Part shown: positions 51,575-61,600 of the stretch, one piece after another
Layout: the number at the start of each line of letters is the position of its first letter
How positions within the stretch are numbered: position 1 is the first letter of the stretch
DNA from: Oscillospiraceae bacterium
GTDB lineage: Bacteria > Bacillota > Clostridia > Oscillospirales > Ruminococcaceae
Reading direction: 5' to 3'
DNA: 64,000 bases
NCBI GenBank assembly: GCA_020024285.1
Contig: JAHHTZ010000001.1
Coordinates: forward strand, 186,001 to 250,000
The notes under the pieces: model-generated
Database searches by the model: none
Told to the model about the DNA's origin: nothing
Seen by the model: the letters and a program-made list of their open reading frames with translations, nothing else
Program-made: the position numbers and the translations under genes

Positions 51575-52524
51575 TATCTTGAACCTCCTTTGTCAGTTAA
51601 TGTGATACGTGGGTCAACGATCATCATCAAAACGTCGCCCAGGAACACACCGAGAATACCCAAGGATGCGTACAGAATGATCAAAGCCTGCACGATATTG
51701 GTGTCATAACGGTTGATGGCGTCTGTCATCAGTGGTCCCATACCCGGTACCGAGAAGAATCGCTCTACCAGAAGGGAGCCGGCAATGGTCAGCAAAAGGG
51801 ATGCCGGCAGATATTGTGCCAGCGGAACAAAAGCGTTTCTCAAAACGTGTTTGAGCATGATGTCTTTTGTGGACATACCCTTTACGCGTGCCAGCTTGAT
51901 GTAGTCCTTGTTGATCTCGTCGATCATATAGCGTCTGGTCCAGAGGGCATACCATGCAATGGAGCCCAAGGACAGACATACGATCGGCAGGATGCTGGAT
52001 GGTCCGGGATTACGGGTCGAATACATCGATGGGAATCCTAAGACTCGCGAACCGAAAATCAGGATGAGCGAGTAGGACACCAGCGGAGGAACTGCGTTTA
52101 CGAAAATGGTGTACGCAGTACCGATGTGGTCCATGATACGGTCCTTGTGTCTTGCCTGAACAACGCCCAGGATAACACCCAGAACCAGAGAGATGCCGAC
52201 GGAAATAAGTCCCATCTTCATCGAGATACCAAATTTCTTGCCGATTACCTTTCCTACAGGTACACCGCTTTGAATTCTTCGGGACTCACCGAGGTCGCCC
52301 TGAAGCAACTGGCCATAAAAGCGGAACAACTGTTTTGGAAGAGGGTCTAACAAGCCTACTGCTTCCAGCTGCTCCTGACGCTGCGCATCACTGAGTTTCA
52401 TCAACTGATCTTCTGTGAAATAGTAGTCAGTCGGGAGCATTCTGAGCAGCAAAAATACGATACTTACTACGATAAGAACTGTTACAGCGGACTGCAGCAG
52501 CCTTTTTACTGTGTACTTCAGCAT
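51574..52524 (-). CDS. oppB: Oligopeptide ABC transporter permease OppB
   Basis: A 316-residue permease with MLKYTVKRLLQSAVTVLIVVSIVFLLLRMLP, GDLGESRRIQSGVPV and the EAA loop DYIKLARVKGMSTKDIMLKHVLRNAFVPL. It pairs with OppC to form the channel and ends on the GTG of oppC. Confidence 0.95.
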   Translation of the reverse strand: MLKYTVKRLLQSAVTVLIVVSIVFLLLRMLPTDYYFTEDQLMKLSDAQRQEQLEAVGLLDPLPKQLFRFYGQLLQGDLGESRRIQSGVPVGKVIGKKFGISMKMGLISVGISLVLGVILGVVQARHKDRIMDHIGTAYTIFVNAVPPLVSYSLILIFGSRVLGFPSMYSTRNPGPSSILPIVCLSLGSIAWYALWTRRYMIDEINKDYIKLARVKGMSTKDIMLKHVLRNAFVPLAQYLPASLLLTIAGSLLVERFFSVPGMGPLMTDAINRYDTNIVQALIILYASLGILGVFLGDVLMMIVDPRITLTDKGGSR

Positions 52525-52542
52525 ATGCGTTTCCTACTTACG

Positions 52543-54528
52543 CTACTTTGCAGTTTTGGCTGCAAGAGCTGCTTCCATTTCTTCTGTAGTATAGCCGTCT
52601 GCAGAAGTACCCCAGTTTTTAATCTTCTCGTTGCATACACCGTAAACTCCATTGATCTTATCATGGATGTTGTAACGGGTCAGGCAGAAGCCCTGTCCAT
52701 AGTTCTCTGGCATAACGAGGCAGTGCTCGATGAGGTATGCCTCTGCATCTGCATAAGCATTGTAGCGTGCATCCATATCATCGGTGATTGCATCTGCTTT
52801 TGCCACCATATCAGTAAACTCTCTGTACTGAGCAAGAAGTTCCTTGGTAGCTTCGGTTTCTTCTACCAGGTTGATATTGGAGTACGCCTGTGCATACCAA
52901 GCGTTGTCGCTGTCCATAACCTCCTGGCCGAGGAAGTTCTGTGGATCGCCGTAGTCTGCGCCCCAGCCGTTGCCGATGAAGGACTGAATTCTTGGGTCAC
53001 GAACTTCTTTGTTTACAGAAGATACGAATGTTTTGATATTCAGCTGAACATAGTCTTTGCCAAGGCTCTGCTCGAAGCAGTTTTTCAGTACGTTTGCACC
53101 GTCCAGAGCGGTCTGGCTCTTGGAAGAAATGTAGTAATCGATCTCAACCGGGAAGGTTACGCCGAGTGCTTCCAGTTCTTCTCTTGCCTGTTTTTTGTAT
53201 TCTTCTGCTTTTGCAGAATCAAGACGAACCATTGTTTCGCCGTTGTAATCGCCCAGCTGGAGTCTTTCTTTTACAAGGTCGGTGTAGTCTGTACCGTCAG
53301 AGGTATAAACAAGACCCTTCATGGTATAGAAGTTGTTCTCTGTCTTCAGAGGATTGATGGAGTTGGATCTCTTGTAGTATTCGGTCAGATCAACGCCATA
53401 GTACATGGATTTGCGGAATGCTTCGTTTGCAATTGCAGTGTTCCAGTTGACATCCGGTGTACCGTCCTCTTTGTTCTTCGCATAGTTCCAGTGGAACTGA
53501 TAGGAATGTTTTGCCATAATGGACTCTACCATGTAATCATGGTATTTATGGTTTGGATCTTTGCTGATGGTCTGCACGTTGCTTTCGGTCAGATCAACGT
53601 AGTCGAGCTCACCGGTTTCATACAGCTGGTATGCAACATCGGAGGACTCTACCATTTTGATGGTAACCTGATCGAATCTCTGAGACTCGGTATCCCAGTA
53701 GAGCGGGTTTTTGGTAAAGATCTTTTCATTGCCCTGGATGTATTCGGTCATGGTGTAGCAGCCATTGTACCACATATTCTCGTTGTTCATGGCGTTTACA
53801 TTGTCAACGCCGAGCTCATCGATCATGCCCTGTGGGAATGGATACAGACAGCAGTATGAAGCGAGGGTGTCAAAGTATGGTTTTTCGGTCACACAGGTGT
53901 AAACAACGGTGTGATCGTCTGGAGTAGCAACACCTACCATCTCGCGGAATTTAGAGCCATCGCCTGCGTTGAGTGCTTTTGCCTCTTCCGGGCTGAGGGA
54001 TTTTGTATATTCGTAGTATTCTTTTGCGCCTTTGATCATTTCTATCGGCATGGAAATGTTGTTGGAATCATTCTTATGGAAGTTGAGAATCCACTCCATA
54101 CCGGTTGCAAAGTCCTGAGCAAGACAGTCTGCCTTCTCTTTGCCGTTGACATCAACCCATTTTACGCCATCGCGCAGATGGAAGGTCCAGGTAAGACCGT
54201 TGTCCTCTGTTCCCCATGATTCTGCAATACATGGAACCAGTTTACCCTTAGGATCTGCCTCAAGCAGACCGTCGTACAGGTTTGTCAGGTTCTCAAAGTC
54301 CTCTGCTCTCTGGGTGTAGAGGAAGTTAAAGGTTTCAAGTTCACGGGTAGCGTTTCTTGGAATAACGAGCTCTTTGATTTCGTTTTTGGAAGCTGTGCCG
54401 CTCTGTGCGGAAGCATCCGAGCCGCCCTGTGAAGATGAGTCGCCTGGTTTGGTTTCTGCGCCGCAGCCACTCAGTGCGAGTCCTGCTGCCATGATGAGCG
54501 CCAACGCTCTGGAAGTTGTCTTGTTCAT
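52543..54528 (-). CDS. oppA: Oligopeptide-binding lipoprotein OppA
   Basis: A 661-residue solute-binding protein from ATG 54528 (AAAGGAGGAAAATT). The lipobox is ALSGC, with Cys about 22; the longer open frame upstream has no signal peptide. Type-I SBP signatures: ESWGTEDNGLTWTFHLRDGVKWVD, KEYYEYTKSL, GCYTMTEYIQGNEKIFTKNPLYWD and GNGWGADYGDPQNFLGQEV. It captures peptides for OppBCDF. It is larger than usual (about 540), owing to inserts. First in the operon. Confidence 0.95.
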   Translation of the reverse strand: MNKTTSRALALIMAAGLALSGCGAETKPGDSSSQGGSDASAQSGTASKNEIKELVIPRNATRELETFNFLYTQRAEDFENLTNLYDGLLEADPKGKLVPCIAESWGTEDNGLTWTFHLRDGVKWVDVNGKEKADCLAQDFATGMEWILNFHKNDSNNISMPIEMIKGAKEYYEYTKSLSPEEAKALNAGDGSKFREMVGVATPDDHTVVYTCVTEKPYFDTLASYCCLYPFPQGMIDELGVDNVNAMNNENMWYNGCYTMTEYIQGNEKIFTKNPLYWDTESQRFDQVTIKMVESSDVAYQLYETGELDYVDLTESNVQTISKDPNHKYHDYMVESIMAKHSYQFHWNYAKNKEDGTPDVNWNTAIANEAFRKSMYYGVDLTEYYKRSNSINPLKTENNFYTMKGLVYTSDGTDYTDLVKERLQLGDYNGETMVRLDSAKAEEYKKQAREELEALGVTFPVEIDYYISSKSQTALDGANVLKNCFEQSLGKDYVQLNIKTFVSSVNKEVRDPRIQSFIGNGWGADYGDPQNFLGQEVMDSDNAWYAQAYSNINLVEETEATKELLAQYREFTDMVAKADAITDDMDARYNAYADAEAYLIEHCLVMPENYGQGFCLTRYNIHDKINGVYGVCNEKIKNWGTSADGYTTEEMEAALAAKTAK

Positions 54529-54548
54529 AATTTTCCTCCTTTGCATAT

Positions 54549-54656
54549 GCGGTCTTCTTAGAAAGACCACCGGATCTTTTGCACCTCTCTCAACTCTCTG
54601 ATGCAAAACACCCGGTACAGATGGTATTGAAATGCGATGCTTTCTGCATCGCATTT
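54549..54656 (-). ncRNA. Structured leader of the opp operon (candidate regulatory RNA)
   Basis: Between the promoter and oppA the transcript can form an 11-bp stem (54630-54640 with 54646-54656), a nested pair of stems (ACCGG at 54612-54616 with CCGGT at 54569-54573, enclosing 54600-54608 with 54577-54585) and a hairpin near 54551-54568. No known riboswitch or T-box match was recognised. Confidence 0.45.
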
Positions 54657-54731
54657 TAACGTGATTGCAATATATTTTATAAAAACATATCTTTTTCTCA
54701 CGTTTTTGATGCTTCAATATTCATCCCTCAT

Positions 54732-54760
54732 AGAATAGCAGATATCATTTGTTTTGTCAA
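54732..54760 (-). promoter_or_regulatory. Promoter of the opp operon
   Basis: Minus-strand TTGACA (54755-54760) and TATTCT (54732-54737), 17 bases apart, giving a leader of about 200 bases. Beyond it, 54761-55348 is AT-rich, non-coding and holds no feature I can support. Confidence 0.8.
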
Positions 54761-55348
54761 TATTTCACACCAGTTCCCCGTTTTAATCGATAAATGTGTG
54801 TAATTTATCTGAATATCTATGAATAAATCTTGAAGTGTTCAAAAAAAATCGCTTTATTATGCGATTTGTTGGCTTTATGCATTCTGATTTTCCCCGGAAC
54901 TTTGATGCTGCAAAGCGTGCAAATCGCTGTTTTATACGGTTTTCCCGCTGCCTTTTGCCGTGCATATGTGTGCATATGAAGTATCATGAACTCGCATATT
55001 CTATCATTTTAGTATCTTTTTTTCACGTTCTCATTTTTCTGGCTTTTTGTATAAATTACACTTTGATTTTTAGACTCTTTTTCTATTGATTTTATTCTAT
55101 CATGAATTTCTGCCCCCTGCTTCTTGCAATATGACAAAGCAGAGCTGCACACATCCTGTCGAAAAATGGCGAGGTCTGTTTTTCCGTTCCCGATTGATTT
55201 GTCAAATAATTAACAGTAAATTTGGTCCTTTTTCCCTTTGAGATTTTTCGAGGGGCTGATTGAAATCGCAATTTATATGGTGATTTTTTCCGTTTTTGCG
55301 CTGTTTATTTGTAATTCATTCATACTTTTTTATGATTATGCAGAAAAA

Positions 55349-55380
55349 CTCCCCTAAAATGCGAAAACATTTTAGGGGAG
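55349..55380 (-). terminator. Terminator of the lipoprotein gene
   Basis: CTCCCCTAAAATG (55349-55361) pairs with CATTTTAGGGGAG (55368-55380), followed by TTTTTC on the minus strand. Confidence 0.85.
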
Positions 55381-55422
55381 CCGCAAAAAATTTATTTATT
55401 TCTGATAAAATTTTATCAAATC

Positions 55423-56160
55423 CTACTTCATATTTGGAAGAATCATGATATGATCTGCCTGATTTGTTGACGTTTCGCCCACATTTGTATACCAAACTGC
55501 GATGGTGGAGCCCTCCTTGACGTCCGCTGCTGTTACTACATTTTTGGTTTTGTAGTCAGAAAAGGCGGTATCCTTGTCGGTGATCACCTCATATTCCCCG
55601 TAGTTTGCAGAGATTTTGACCTGCTCCCCGTCCTGCTCCACGCTATCCACCGTCATATAGATTGCACAGGATGCATCCTGCGGGACACTGCGGATGATTG
55701 CAAAGGCAGCCGTCTGCGGCGGCAGAGAATTTGTTACGGCAATGCTGTGGAACACATAGATTTCTTCCCCCTCTGCAAGTGTTTTGGGGTCGGATGCGGT
55801 TTTTGCTTCGCTGTCGATCCATACGGTATCGTCCGAGAGATTCAGCACCATCTCACCGATCTCATCGGTATCAAGGACGACTTTGTTGGTTTTGCCGTCT
55901 TCCTCGATCACTTCCTTTACTTTGCCGTAAATAAGTGCTGTCTGCTGTGCTGGGTCTGCTTCGTTTGCATCAGCCGCTTCCCCGTCCTTGACTGCCTCCT
56001 TTTCCTCAGAAGCCCCGTCCGGTGCGGTGGTTGTTTCCTCGGTGGGCGGTGTGGCTGTTTCGTCTGTTTTTGGTTCCTCTTTGGTGCATCCTGCTGCGAG
56101 TGCAGCGATGCAAACTACTGCAAGTGCTGCTGCAAAGAATTTATTTCTTCTGATTTTCAT
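55423..56160 (-). CDS. Lipoprotein of unknown function
   Basis: The 245-residue protein has a lipobox (CIAALAAGC, Cys 25), then a 50-residue acidic low-complexity stretch rich in Thr, Glu, Ala and Pro, and a C-terminal beta-rich domain with LIYGKVKEVIEEDGKTNKVVLDTDEIGEMVLNLSDDTVWID and AVTNSLPPQTAAFAIIRSVPQDASCAIYMTV. A similar Tyr-Gly-Lys-Val OB-like pattern occurs in other clostridial lipoproteins. Function unknown. It lies next to an isolated int/xis pair. Confidence 0.75.
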   Translation of the reverse strand: MKIRRNKFFAAALAVVCIAALAAGCTKEEPKTDETATPPTEETTTAPDGASEEKEAVKDGEAADANEADPAQQTALIYGKVKEVIEEDGKTNKVVLDTDEIGEMVLNLSDDTVWIDSEAKTASDPKTLAEGEEIYVFHSIAVTNSLPPQTAAFAIIRSVPQDASCAIYMTVDSVEQDGEQVKISANYGEYEVITDKDTAFSDYKTKNVVTAADVKEGSTIAVWYTNVGETSTNQADHIMILPNMK

Positions 56161-56295
56161 ATTGAATTCCTCACTTTTCTTCGTCTTTGGTCATCAGTCC
56201 CCTTTCACGGAGCGATTCCTGAAGGGGATGCTTTTATGATATAAGATATTTATGGAATAAGTCTATCGTATATGGAAAATTTCTGTGAAATGATC

Positions 56296-57525
56296 TTACC
56301 CTTCGTCAAGCTCTGCGGACGGGATCAAGGCTGCAAACAGCTCCATCTCCTGTGCGCGCAGCTCCTCCTTGACATCGACATAAGTATTGAGCGTCATGGC
56401 TGCATCGGCATGACCCATCGCCTCCTGCACCACCTTGATGTTCACCCCAAGCTCGCACAGCCTTGTGGCAAAGGTGTGGCGCAGGATGTGACAGGTGAAA
56501 TGCGGCAGAATCTCCTGCGGGCAGCCGCGCTGGGCAGCATCGCGGTTGTATTGTTCTGTTATGCGGCGCAGCGCGCTGTTGAGGTTTGCGTCCGTCTGCG
56601 GTGTGCCCTTGTTTGTGAGAAAAACAAAGTCGCACAAGCCATCCACCGCCGTGGTGCATCGGAGGTTATGCTCCCGATGATACGCCCGCTCCTCCTCCAG
56701 CGCGCTCCTGACCGCCGGTATCATCTGGATTTTCCGTTGGCTTGCCGGTGTTTTCGGCGCATGCAGGTGCAGCTCCCACCCCTGCGACGAGCTGCAGCAG
56801 GTGAGTGTGTGGTTGATCGTGATGCAGTTTTTATCCCAATCGATGTCCGACCATTGCAGCGCACCGATTTCCCCAGCGCGCATCCCTGTGCAGAGGATCG
56901 TCGTAAAAACAGGGCGGTATCGTCGGGATCTTTCATCTGTATTAAGATAGGAAAGAAAGCGCTTCTGCTCTGCGATGCTCAAGGAGGGTCGCTGCTTTTT
57001 GCCCCCCTGTGCCGCCCTTTTGATTTCGGTCAGTGCGCGGTGGCAGGGATTTTTTACAAGATAGCCGTCGTCCACGCCGATGTTGAGGATCTGGCGGAAG
57101 ATATTGTGGATGCAGAAGATGGTGTTCGCTTCGATGCCCTCCTGTGTAAAAAGCAGATGATAAAACGACTGTATTTCCGACTTTTTGATGCTCTGTGCTC
57201 TGCGATTGCCGAATGGCTGCTTGATATGGTTTTCATAGAGGGAGCAGTAGTTGTCCCTGGAGGTTGCGCGCAGGTTCTGCTTGAGGCTGAGCCAGATGCG
57301 GTACAGCGCATCCACCGTGATGTTCCTGCCCTGTGCCTTCCCGTTGTTTCGCTCGTTTTTGCGGATTTCCTGCTCCTTTTGACGCAGCTGTTCGAGCGTT
57401 GGGGCATACACGTCATGGCGTATTCCCAGATCGTCAGTCCAGCGAAAGCTGTATGTGCCGTTCTTTCGCTGGCTTTCCCCCGTTTTGAGCACTCTGCGCC
57501 TGCTGTCTGTTCGTCTTTTTGCCAT
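56296..57525 (-). CDS. int: Site-specific tyrosine integrase, Tn916 type
   Basis: The 409-residue recombinase has an N-terminal AP2-like DNA-binding arm (KTGESQRKNGTYSFRWTDDLGIRHDVYA), core-binding domain and a catalytic domain with Arg in LCTGMRAGEIGALQWSDID, HxxR in CHILRHTFATRL and the nucleophile Tyr in MTLNTYVDV. Tn916-type integrases excise and insert conjugative elements at AT-rich sites. Only xis accompanies it, so the element body is missing or lost. ATG 57525 lies behind AAGGAAGGAATGAGCG. Confidence 0.95.
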   Translation of the reverse strand: MAKRRTDSRRRVLKTGESQRKNGTYSFRWTDDLGIRHDVYAPTLEQLRQKEQEIRKNERNNGKAQGRNITVDALYRIWLSLKQNLRATSRDNYCSLYENHIKQPFGNRRAQSIKKSEIQSFYHLLFTQEGIEANTIFCIHNIFRQILNIGVDDGYLVKNPCHRALTEIKRAAQGGKKQRPSLSIAEQKRFLSYLNTDERSRRYRPVFTTILCTGMRAGEIGALQWSDIDWDKNCITINHTLTCCSSSQGWELHLHAPKTPASQRKIQMIPAVRSALEEERAYHREHNLRCTTAVDGLCDFVFLTNKGTPQTDANLNSALRRITEQYNRDAAQRGCPQEILPHFTCHILRHTFATRLCELGVNIKVVQEAMGHADAAMTLNTYVDVKEELRAQEMELFAALIPSAELDEG

Positions 57526-57549
57526 CGCTCATTCCTTCCTTATATTGAT

Positions 57550-57744
57550 TTAGATGGAATACTGATTTTCAAGGTATTCCTCCAATTTTTTGCGCTTGAG
57601 GAGCCGCTTGCTCCCGACCCAGAGCACAAAGGGGCAGTCCTCGTCGTTCGACAGTTCCCGCAGCTTGTTGACACCGATATTAAAATAATCGGCGGCCTCA
57701 GTCAGCGTCAGGTTCATTTTTTGCGCAATCGGCACTTCGTCCAT
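57550..57744 (-). CDS. xis: Excisionase, Tn916 type
   Basis: A 64-residue protein with a winged-helix excisionase fold: MNLTLTEAADYFNIGVNKLRELSNDEDCPFVLWVGSKRLLKRKKLEEYLENQYSI. It matches Tn916 Xis in length and position, directly before int. It drives excision with Int. The gap to int is 24 bases. Confidence 0.92.
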   Translation of the reverse strand: MDEVPIAQKMNLTLTEAADYFNIGVNKLRELSNDEDCPFVLWVGSKRLLKRKKLEEYLENQYSI

Positions 57745-57904
57745 TGTATCGCCCTCCCTCCTGTTTTGTTGTAAGGATATGTTCTCCCCTTTCGATTGTA
57801 TGTGCGGGAACTTCTGAATATTTCTGGCGCTTATTGTGCAGCCATCCTGCTTCTGTTATAATAGGGACATCATATTATGCGTTTGACAGAAAGGATGTTT
57901 CTAT

Positions 57905-58615
57905 ATGAAGCGAATCGCAGCAGCACTTGGTATCGGGGTTTTGATCGGATTTGCGCTTGTCATGATCCGCTCCCTCTTTGACATCGATGCACACGCTTTC
58001 TCGGTCGGCACCACAGCTATGGCGGTGTTGATCGTAGCGGGCGCCATCCTTTACGATATTTTCTACACGATGCCGCTGCGCAAAAAGGTTCTGCACACAA
58101 TGAAGCTGATGCAGGAAGGAAAGCCGGAGGAATGCATCGAACAGATCAACGAGCAGCTCGCGGAGGCGCAGCGCAAAAAAAGCAGGAACACTGCAATCAT
58201 TTGCAGGCTCAACCTTGCTGCCGCCTATCTCGATCTCAAGCGGTATGAGGAGGCTCTTGCAATCCTGGAGGAGCTTTCCGGGGAACGGCTCAACGCGCAG
58301 GCACAGCTTGTGCAGTCCATCAACCTGTGCTTTTGCTACTTCTGCACCGAGCAGACAGACAAGGCGATGGAGCTTTATTCCAAAAATAAAAAGCTCTTTG
58401 CATCGTACCGCAATCACAAATACTACGGCGGAAATATCGCCGTGCTGGAAATGCTCGCTGATATTGCGCACAAGGACTATCCTGCTGCGCGCCAAACGCT
58501 CGATAAAGCGAAGGTCCGCTGGGACGACCCGCGCCTTCAGGATATTTATGCTCTCATCGAAGATACCCTTTGTACCGTACAGACACCGGAAGAGGAGGAA
58601 ACGGTGGAATCTTGA
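57905..58615 (+). CDS. TPR-containing membrane protein
   Basis: The 236-residue protein has two N-terminal spans (AAALGIGVLIGFALVMI and TTAMAVLIVAGAILYDIFY), then a helical cytoplasmic region of tetratricopeptide-like repeats (ICRLNLAAAYLDLKRYEEALAILEELSGERL, NLCFCYFCTEQTDKAMELYSKNKKLF). It may be a scaffold. ATG 57905 follows AAAGGATG. It is monocistronic, with its own terminator facing sbcC. Family unrecognised. Confidence 0.8.
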   Translation: MKRIAAALGIGVLIGFALVMIRSLFDIDAHAFSVGTTAMAVLIVAGAILYDIFYTMPLRKKVLHTMKLMQEGKPEECIEQINEQLAEAQRKKSRNTAIICRLNLAAAYLDLKRYEEALAILEELSGERLNAQAQLVQSINLCFCYFCTEQTDKAMELYSKNKKLFASYRNHKYYGGNIAVLEMLADIAHKDYPAARQTLDKAKVRWDDPRLQDIYALIEDTLCTVQTPEEEETVES

Positions 58616-58635
58616 CGTTTGCTGTACAGATATGA

Positions 58636-58675
58636 AAAACGGTACCGCCATGTTTAAGCATGATGGTACCGTTTT
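58636..58675. terminator. Shared terminator of TPR gene and sbcDC
   Basis: AAAACGGTACC (58636-58646) and GGTACCGTTTT (58665-58675) form the outer stem, with CATG/CATG pairing inside. It serves both convergent units. Confidence 0.8.
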
Positions 58676-58686
58676 CTTTTAGGGCT

Positions 58687-61600
58687 TTAGCTGATTTGCC
58701 ATCTCACGCTGCTGCCGGATTCGTTTTTTGTGACGATGAGCTGATTTTCGATCTGCTGTTTGAGCTCCGACACATGGGAGATGATGCCGATGAGCTTGGA
58801 GCCGTCCGCCATCCGTTGCAGGACGCGGACCGCCTGATTGCGGCATTCGTCGCTCAATGCGCCAAAGCCCTCGTCAATAAACATCATGTCGAGATGCACC
58901 GCTGCGGAATTTTGCTGGATCTCGTCCGCCATCCCCAGCGCAAGCGACAGCGCCGCAAGAAAGCTCTCCCCGCCGGAGAGCATCCGCACCTCCTGCTCCC
59001 TGCCTGTGACGTTGGAATATACCATCAGGTCGAGTCCGCGGTTTTTGCCCTCGCCCGCCTTTTCGATGTCGTACATCCGCAGCTCGAACTGTCCGCCTGA
59101 CATTTCCTCAAACCGCTTGTTTGCAGAACGAAGGATCTTTTTGAGGTAGCAGCGCTGCACAAAGGTTTCAAGGTCCATGCGCGAGCCGGTCACATTCCCC
59201 GACAGAAGGTCGTACAGTCCCTTGAGCGTGCTGTATTCCTTACTGTTTTTCTCCCGCTCCTGCTGCCGATCCGTCAGCTTTTGGAGGATCTCGCGGTTTC
59301 TTTCATTATATTGATAGGATTTGAGCTTTTCCTGAGCAAGCTCTAAGGCGGCTTGCGATTCTTCTCTCCTTTGTCTTAGCTCTTCAAGCTGCGGGGGCTG
59401 CTGCGTTCCGATCGATTTCTGCGCCGAATCGAGCCGTCCCTTTGCTGTATCGCGCCTTGTTTTGTGCACTTCGATTTTCTCCTGGAGCGTCTGCATTTCT
59501 TCCCTTTGATGCTGCACGGTGAGCTGCTGCCATTCCTCCTGCGAGAGCTGCTTTTCGCGCAGGATCATGCGGTATTCCTCCTTGCGCCGCTCTTGCTCGT
59601 CCCGTTCCCTGGGGAGCTGCTCGAGAAGCTGAGAAATGCGCGTTTGTGCATTGTTTTTTTCCTCCCGTGCGCGCGCCGCATCCTCCCTTGCACGGTTGAA
59701 TGCCGCATCCTGTTCGGCTTTTTTGCGCTGTGCTTCGTGCAGTGCATCGTCTGCTGCCGACTCGGTGGGGTAATCCTTTGCGGTATCAAGGTGCAGGAGG
59801 GTGGTTTTGCTTTTCTGGTACTCGATTTGTGCGTTCTGCGCTTCCTCCTGCGTTTGGTTTCGTCTTGATTCGAGCACGGTTTTTTCTTCCGCGGCTTTTC
59901 CGAGCCATTCGCGCACCGCAAGGAGCGTCTTTTCTTCCTCTTTTAGGGCAAGCTCCTGCGTTTTGAGTGTTTGCTGATACTCTCTAAGGCAGTCTTCGCG
60001 CATTTTAAGGTTCATCTTTTCGGGCAGATCGGGGATGTGCTGCTCCATTTCTGCGCGCAGCTTCTGCTTTTCCTCGTCGAGACGTTCCTCGTCGCGCTTA
60101 AACACCTCCGCTGCCGTTTTCGCATCGGAAGCCGCTTTCTCGCGGCGCTGCGCCAGAAGATCGACCTCTTTTTTGAGGGAATCGAGAAATTCCCGCGTCA
60201 GCTCCCTGTGCTCCTGCGCGAGCTTTGCAGGATTCGGATGGCTGATGGAGCCGCAGACGGGACACGGCTGACCCTCGCAGAGCTTTTCCTGCGCGAGCAG
60301 TCCTGCCTGTGCATCGAGAAATTTTCCGTATGCGTTTTCGTATACAACGGATTTCTCCTCGTGCTCTCGCTTGCTTTTTTCGTATTGCTCCAGCGTCGAT
60401 TTTTGCGCTGCCTTCTGCTTTGTCAGTTCCTCGAACATCGCTTTGAGGGTGTCAAGATGCTCCTTGATTCGGGCTGCCTGCATGAGCCTTGCTTTGAGCT
60501 GTTCGAGCTTTGCAGGTACTTCGGTCAAGCGCCCTTCCAGCTGCCGCTGCTCCTGCTCTGTCTGAGAAAAGGCATCGAGTATTTTCTGCGCTGTCTGCGC
60601 CGCCTTTATTTTGAGCTGCATCTGCGCCTGCCTTGCGGTGCAGTCGCGCTGTGCTTCTTTGATTTTCGCAAAATCGTCCTTTGCCTTTTTTACCCGCTCA
60701 TAAACCTCGGTGTAATGCGCAAGCTCCTGCTCCTGCTGTGTTTTTGCCGCTTCCTCGCAGCGGTCCTGCTCCTGCGAGCGCTGCTGCAGCTGCGGAAGGC
60801 GCTCCTGCTCGGATGCAAGCCTGCCCTCAAGCTCGGACACCCGCTTTTTGATGTCGTCATAGCGCTCGTAGCAGCTTTTGATCTCATAGGCAGCACCGAT
60901 TTTTTTAACAAGCTCCTGTGCCTCATCGATCTCTTTTTGCATGGCATCGCAGGAGGCAAGCTCCCTTTGTGCTGCTGCAAGCTCCCCGAACACGGTTTGC
61001 AGATCCTGCGCCCGAAGGAGGGCATCGCGGTTTTCTTCGTTCTTTTTCTGCGCCTCCTGTTCGATGCGCTGCGCCTGCTCTCTGGAATCCTCCAAAACGG
61101 TGCAGAGGGTATCGAGCTCGCAGGAAATTTCCCTGAGATTTGCAAACGACAGCTTTTTGCCCTCGTCTGCATTTTGGATCGCTTCGATCTGTGCGGCAAG
61201 GCGCTCCCTGCCCTCATATTCCGCAGGGATGCGGATATTTGCAAGATCGTTTTGGCATCGCTCATACTCCCGTTTGAGCAGCTCGCGCTTTTCGGCGCAG
61301 CGCTCCTTGAGCTTGTTGACGATGCCCTCATAGAGCTGGGTATCAAAGAGCTTGCGGAAGATTTTTTTGCGCTCGTCCGATTTTGTCCGCAGCAGATCCA
61401 TAAATTCGCCCTGTGCAATCATCGCGACCTGCATGAACTGCTTCTTTGTCAGCCCCACGATTTCCTCGATTTTTGCTTTGGCTTCCTTCGTTGGATATTC
61501 TGTTCCGTCGGGCATCCAGAGTGTCACGCTCTCGCTCTCCTCCGTGACGCCGCTCCCCCGCTTCAAGGGGCGTATGTGGTGCGGAACGCGGCGCACGGTG

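Noticed and set aside
54529..54720. T-box or known riboswitch in the oppA leader
   Set aside because: I found neither a T-box core (TGGNACCGCG) nor another known aptamer core. I only report it as a structured leader.
56160..57900. att direct repeats around the int/xis pair
   Set aside because: I compared the sequences on both sides of the int/xis pair and saw no convincing direct repeat. The element ends cannot be set from the window.
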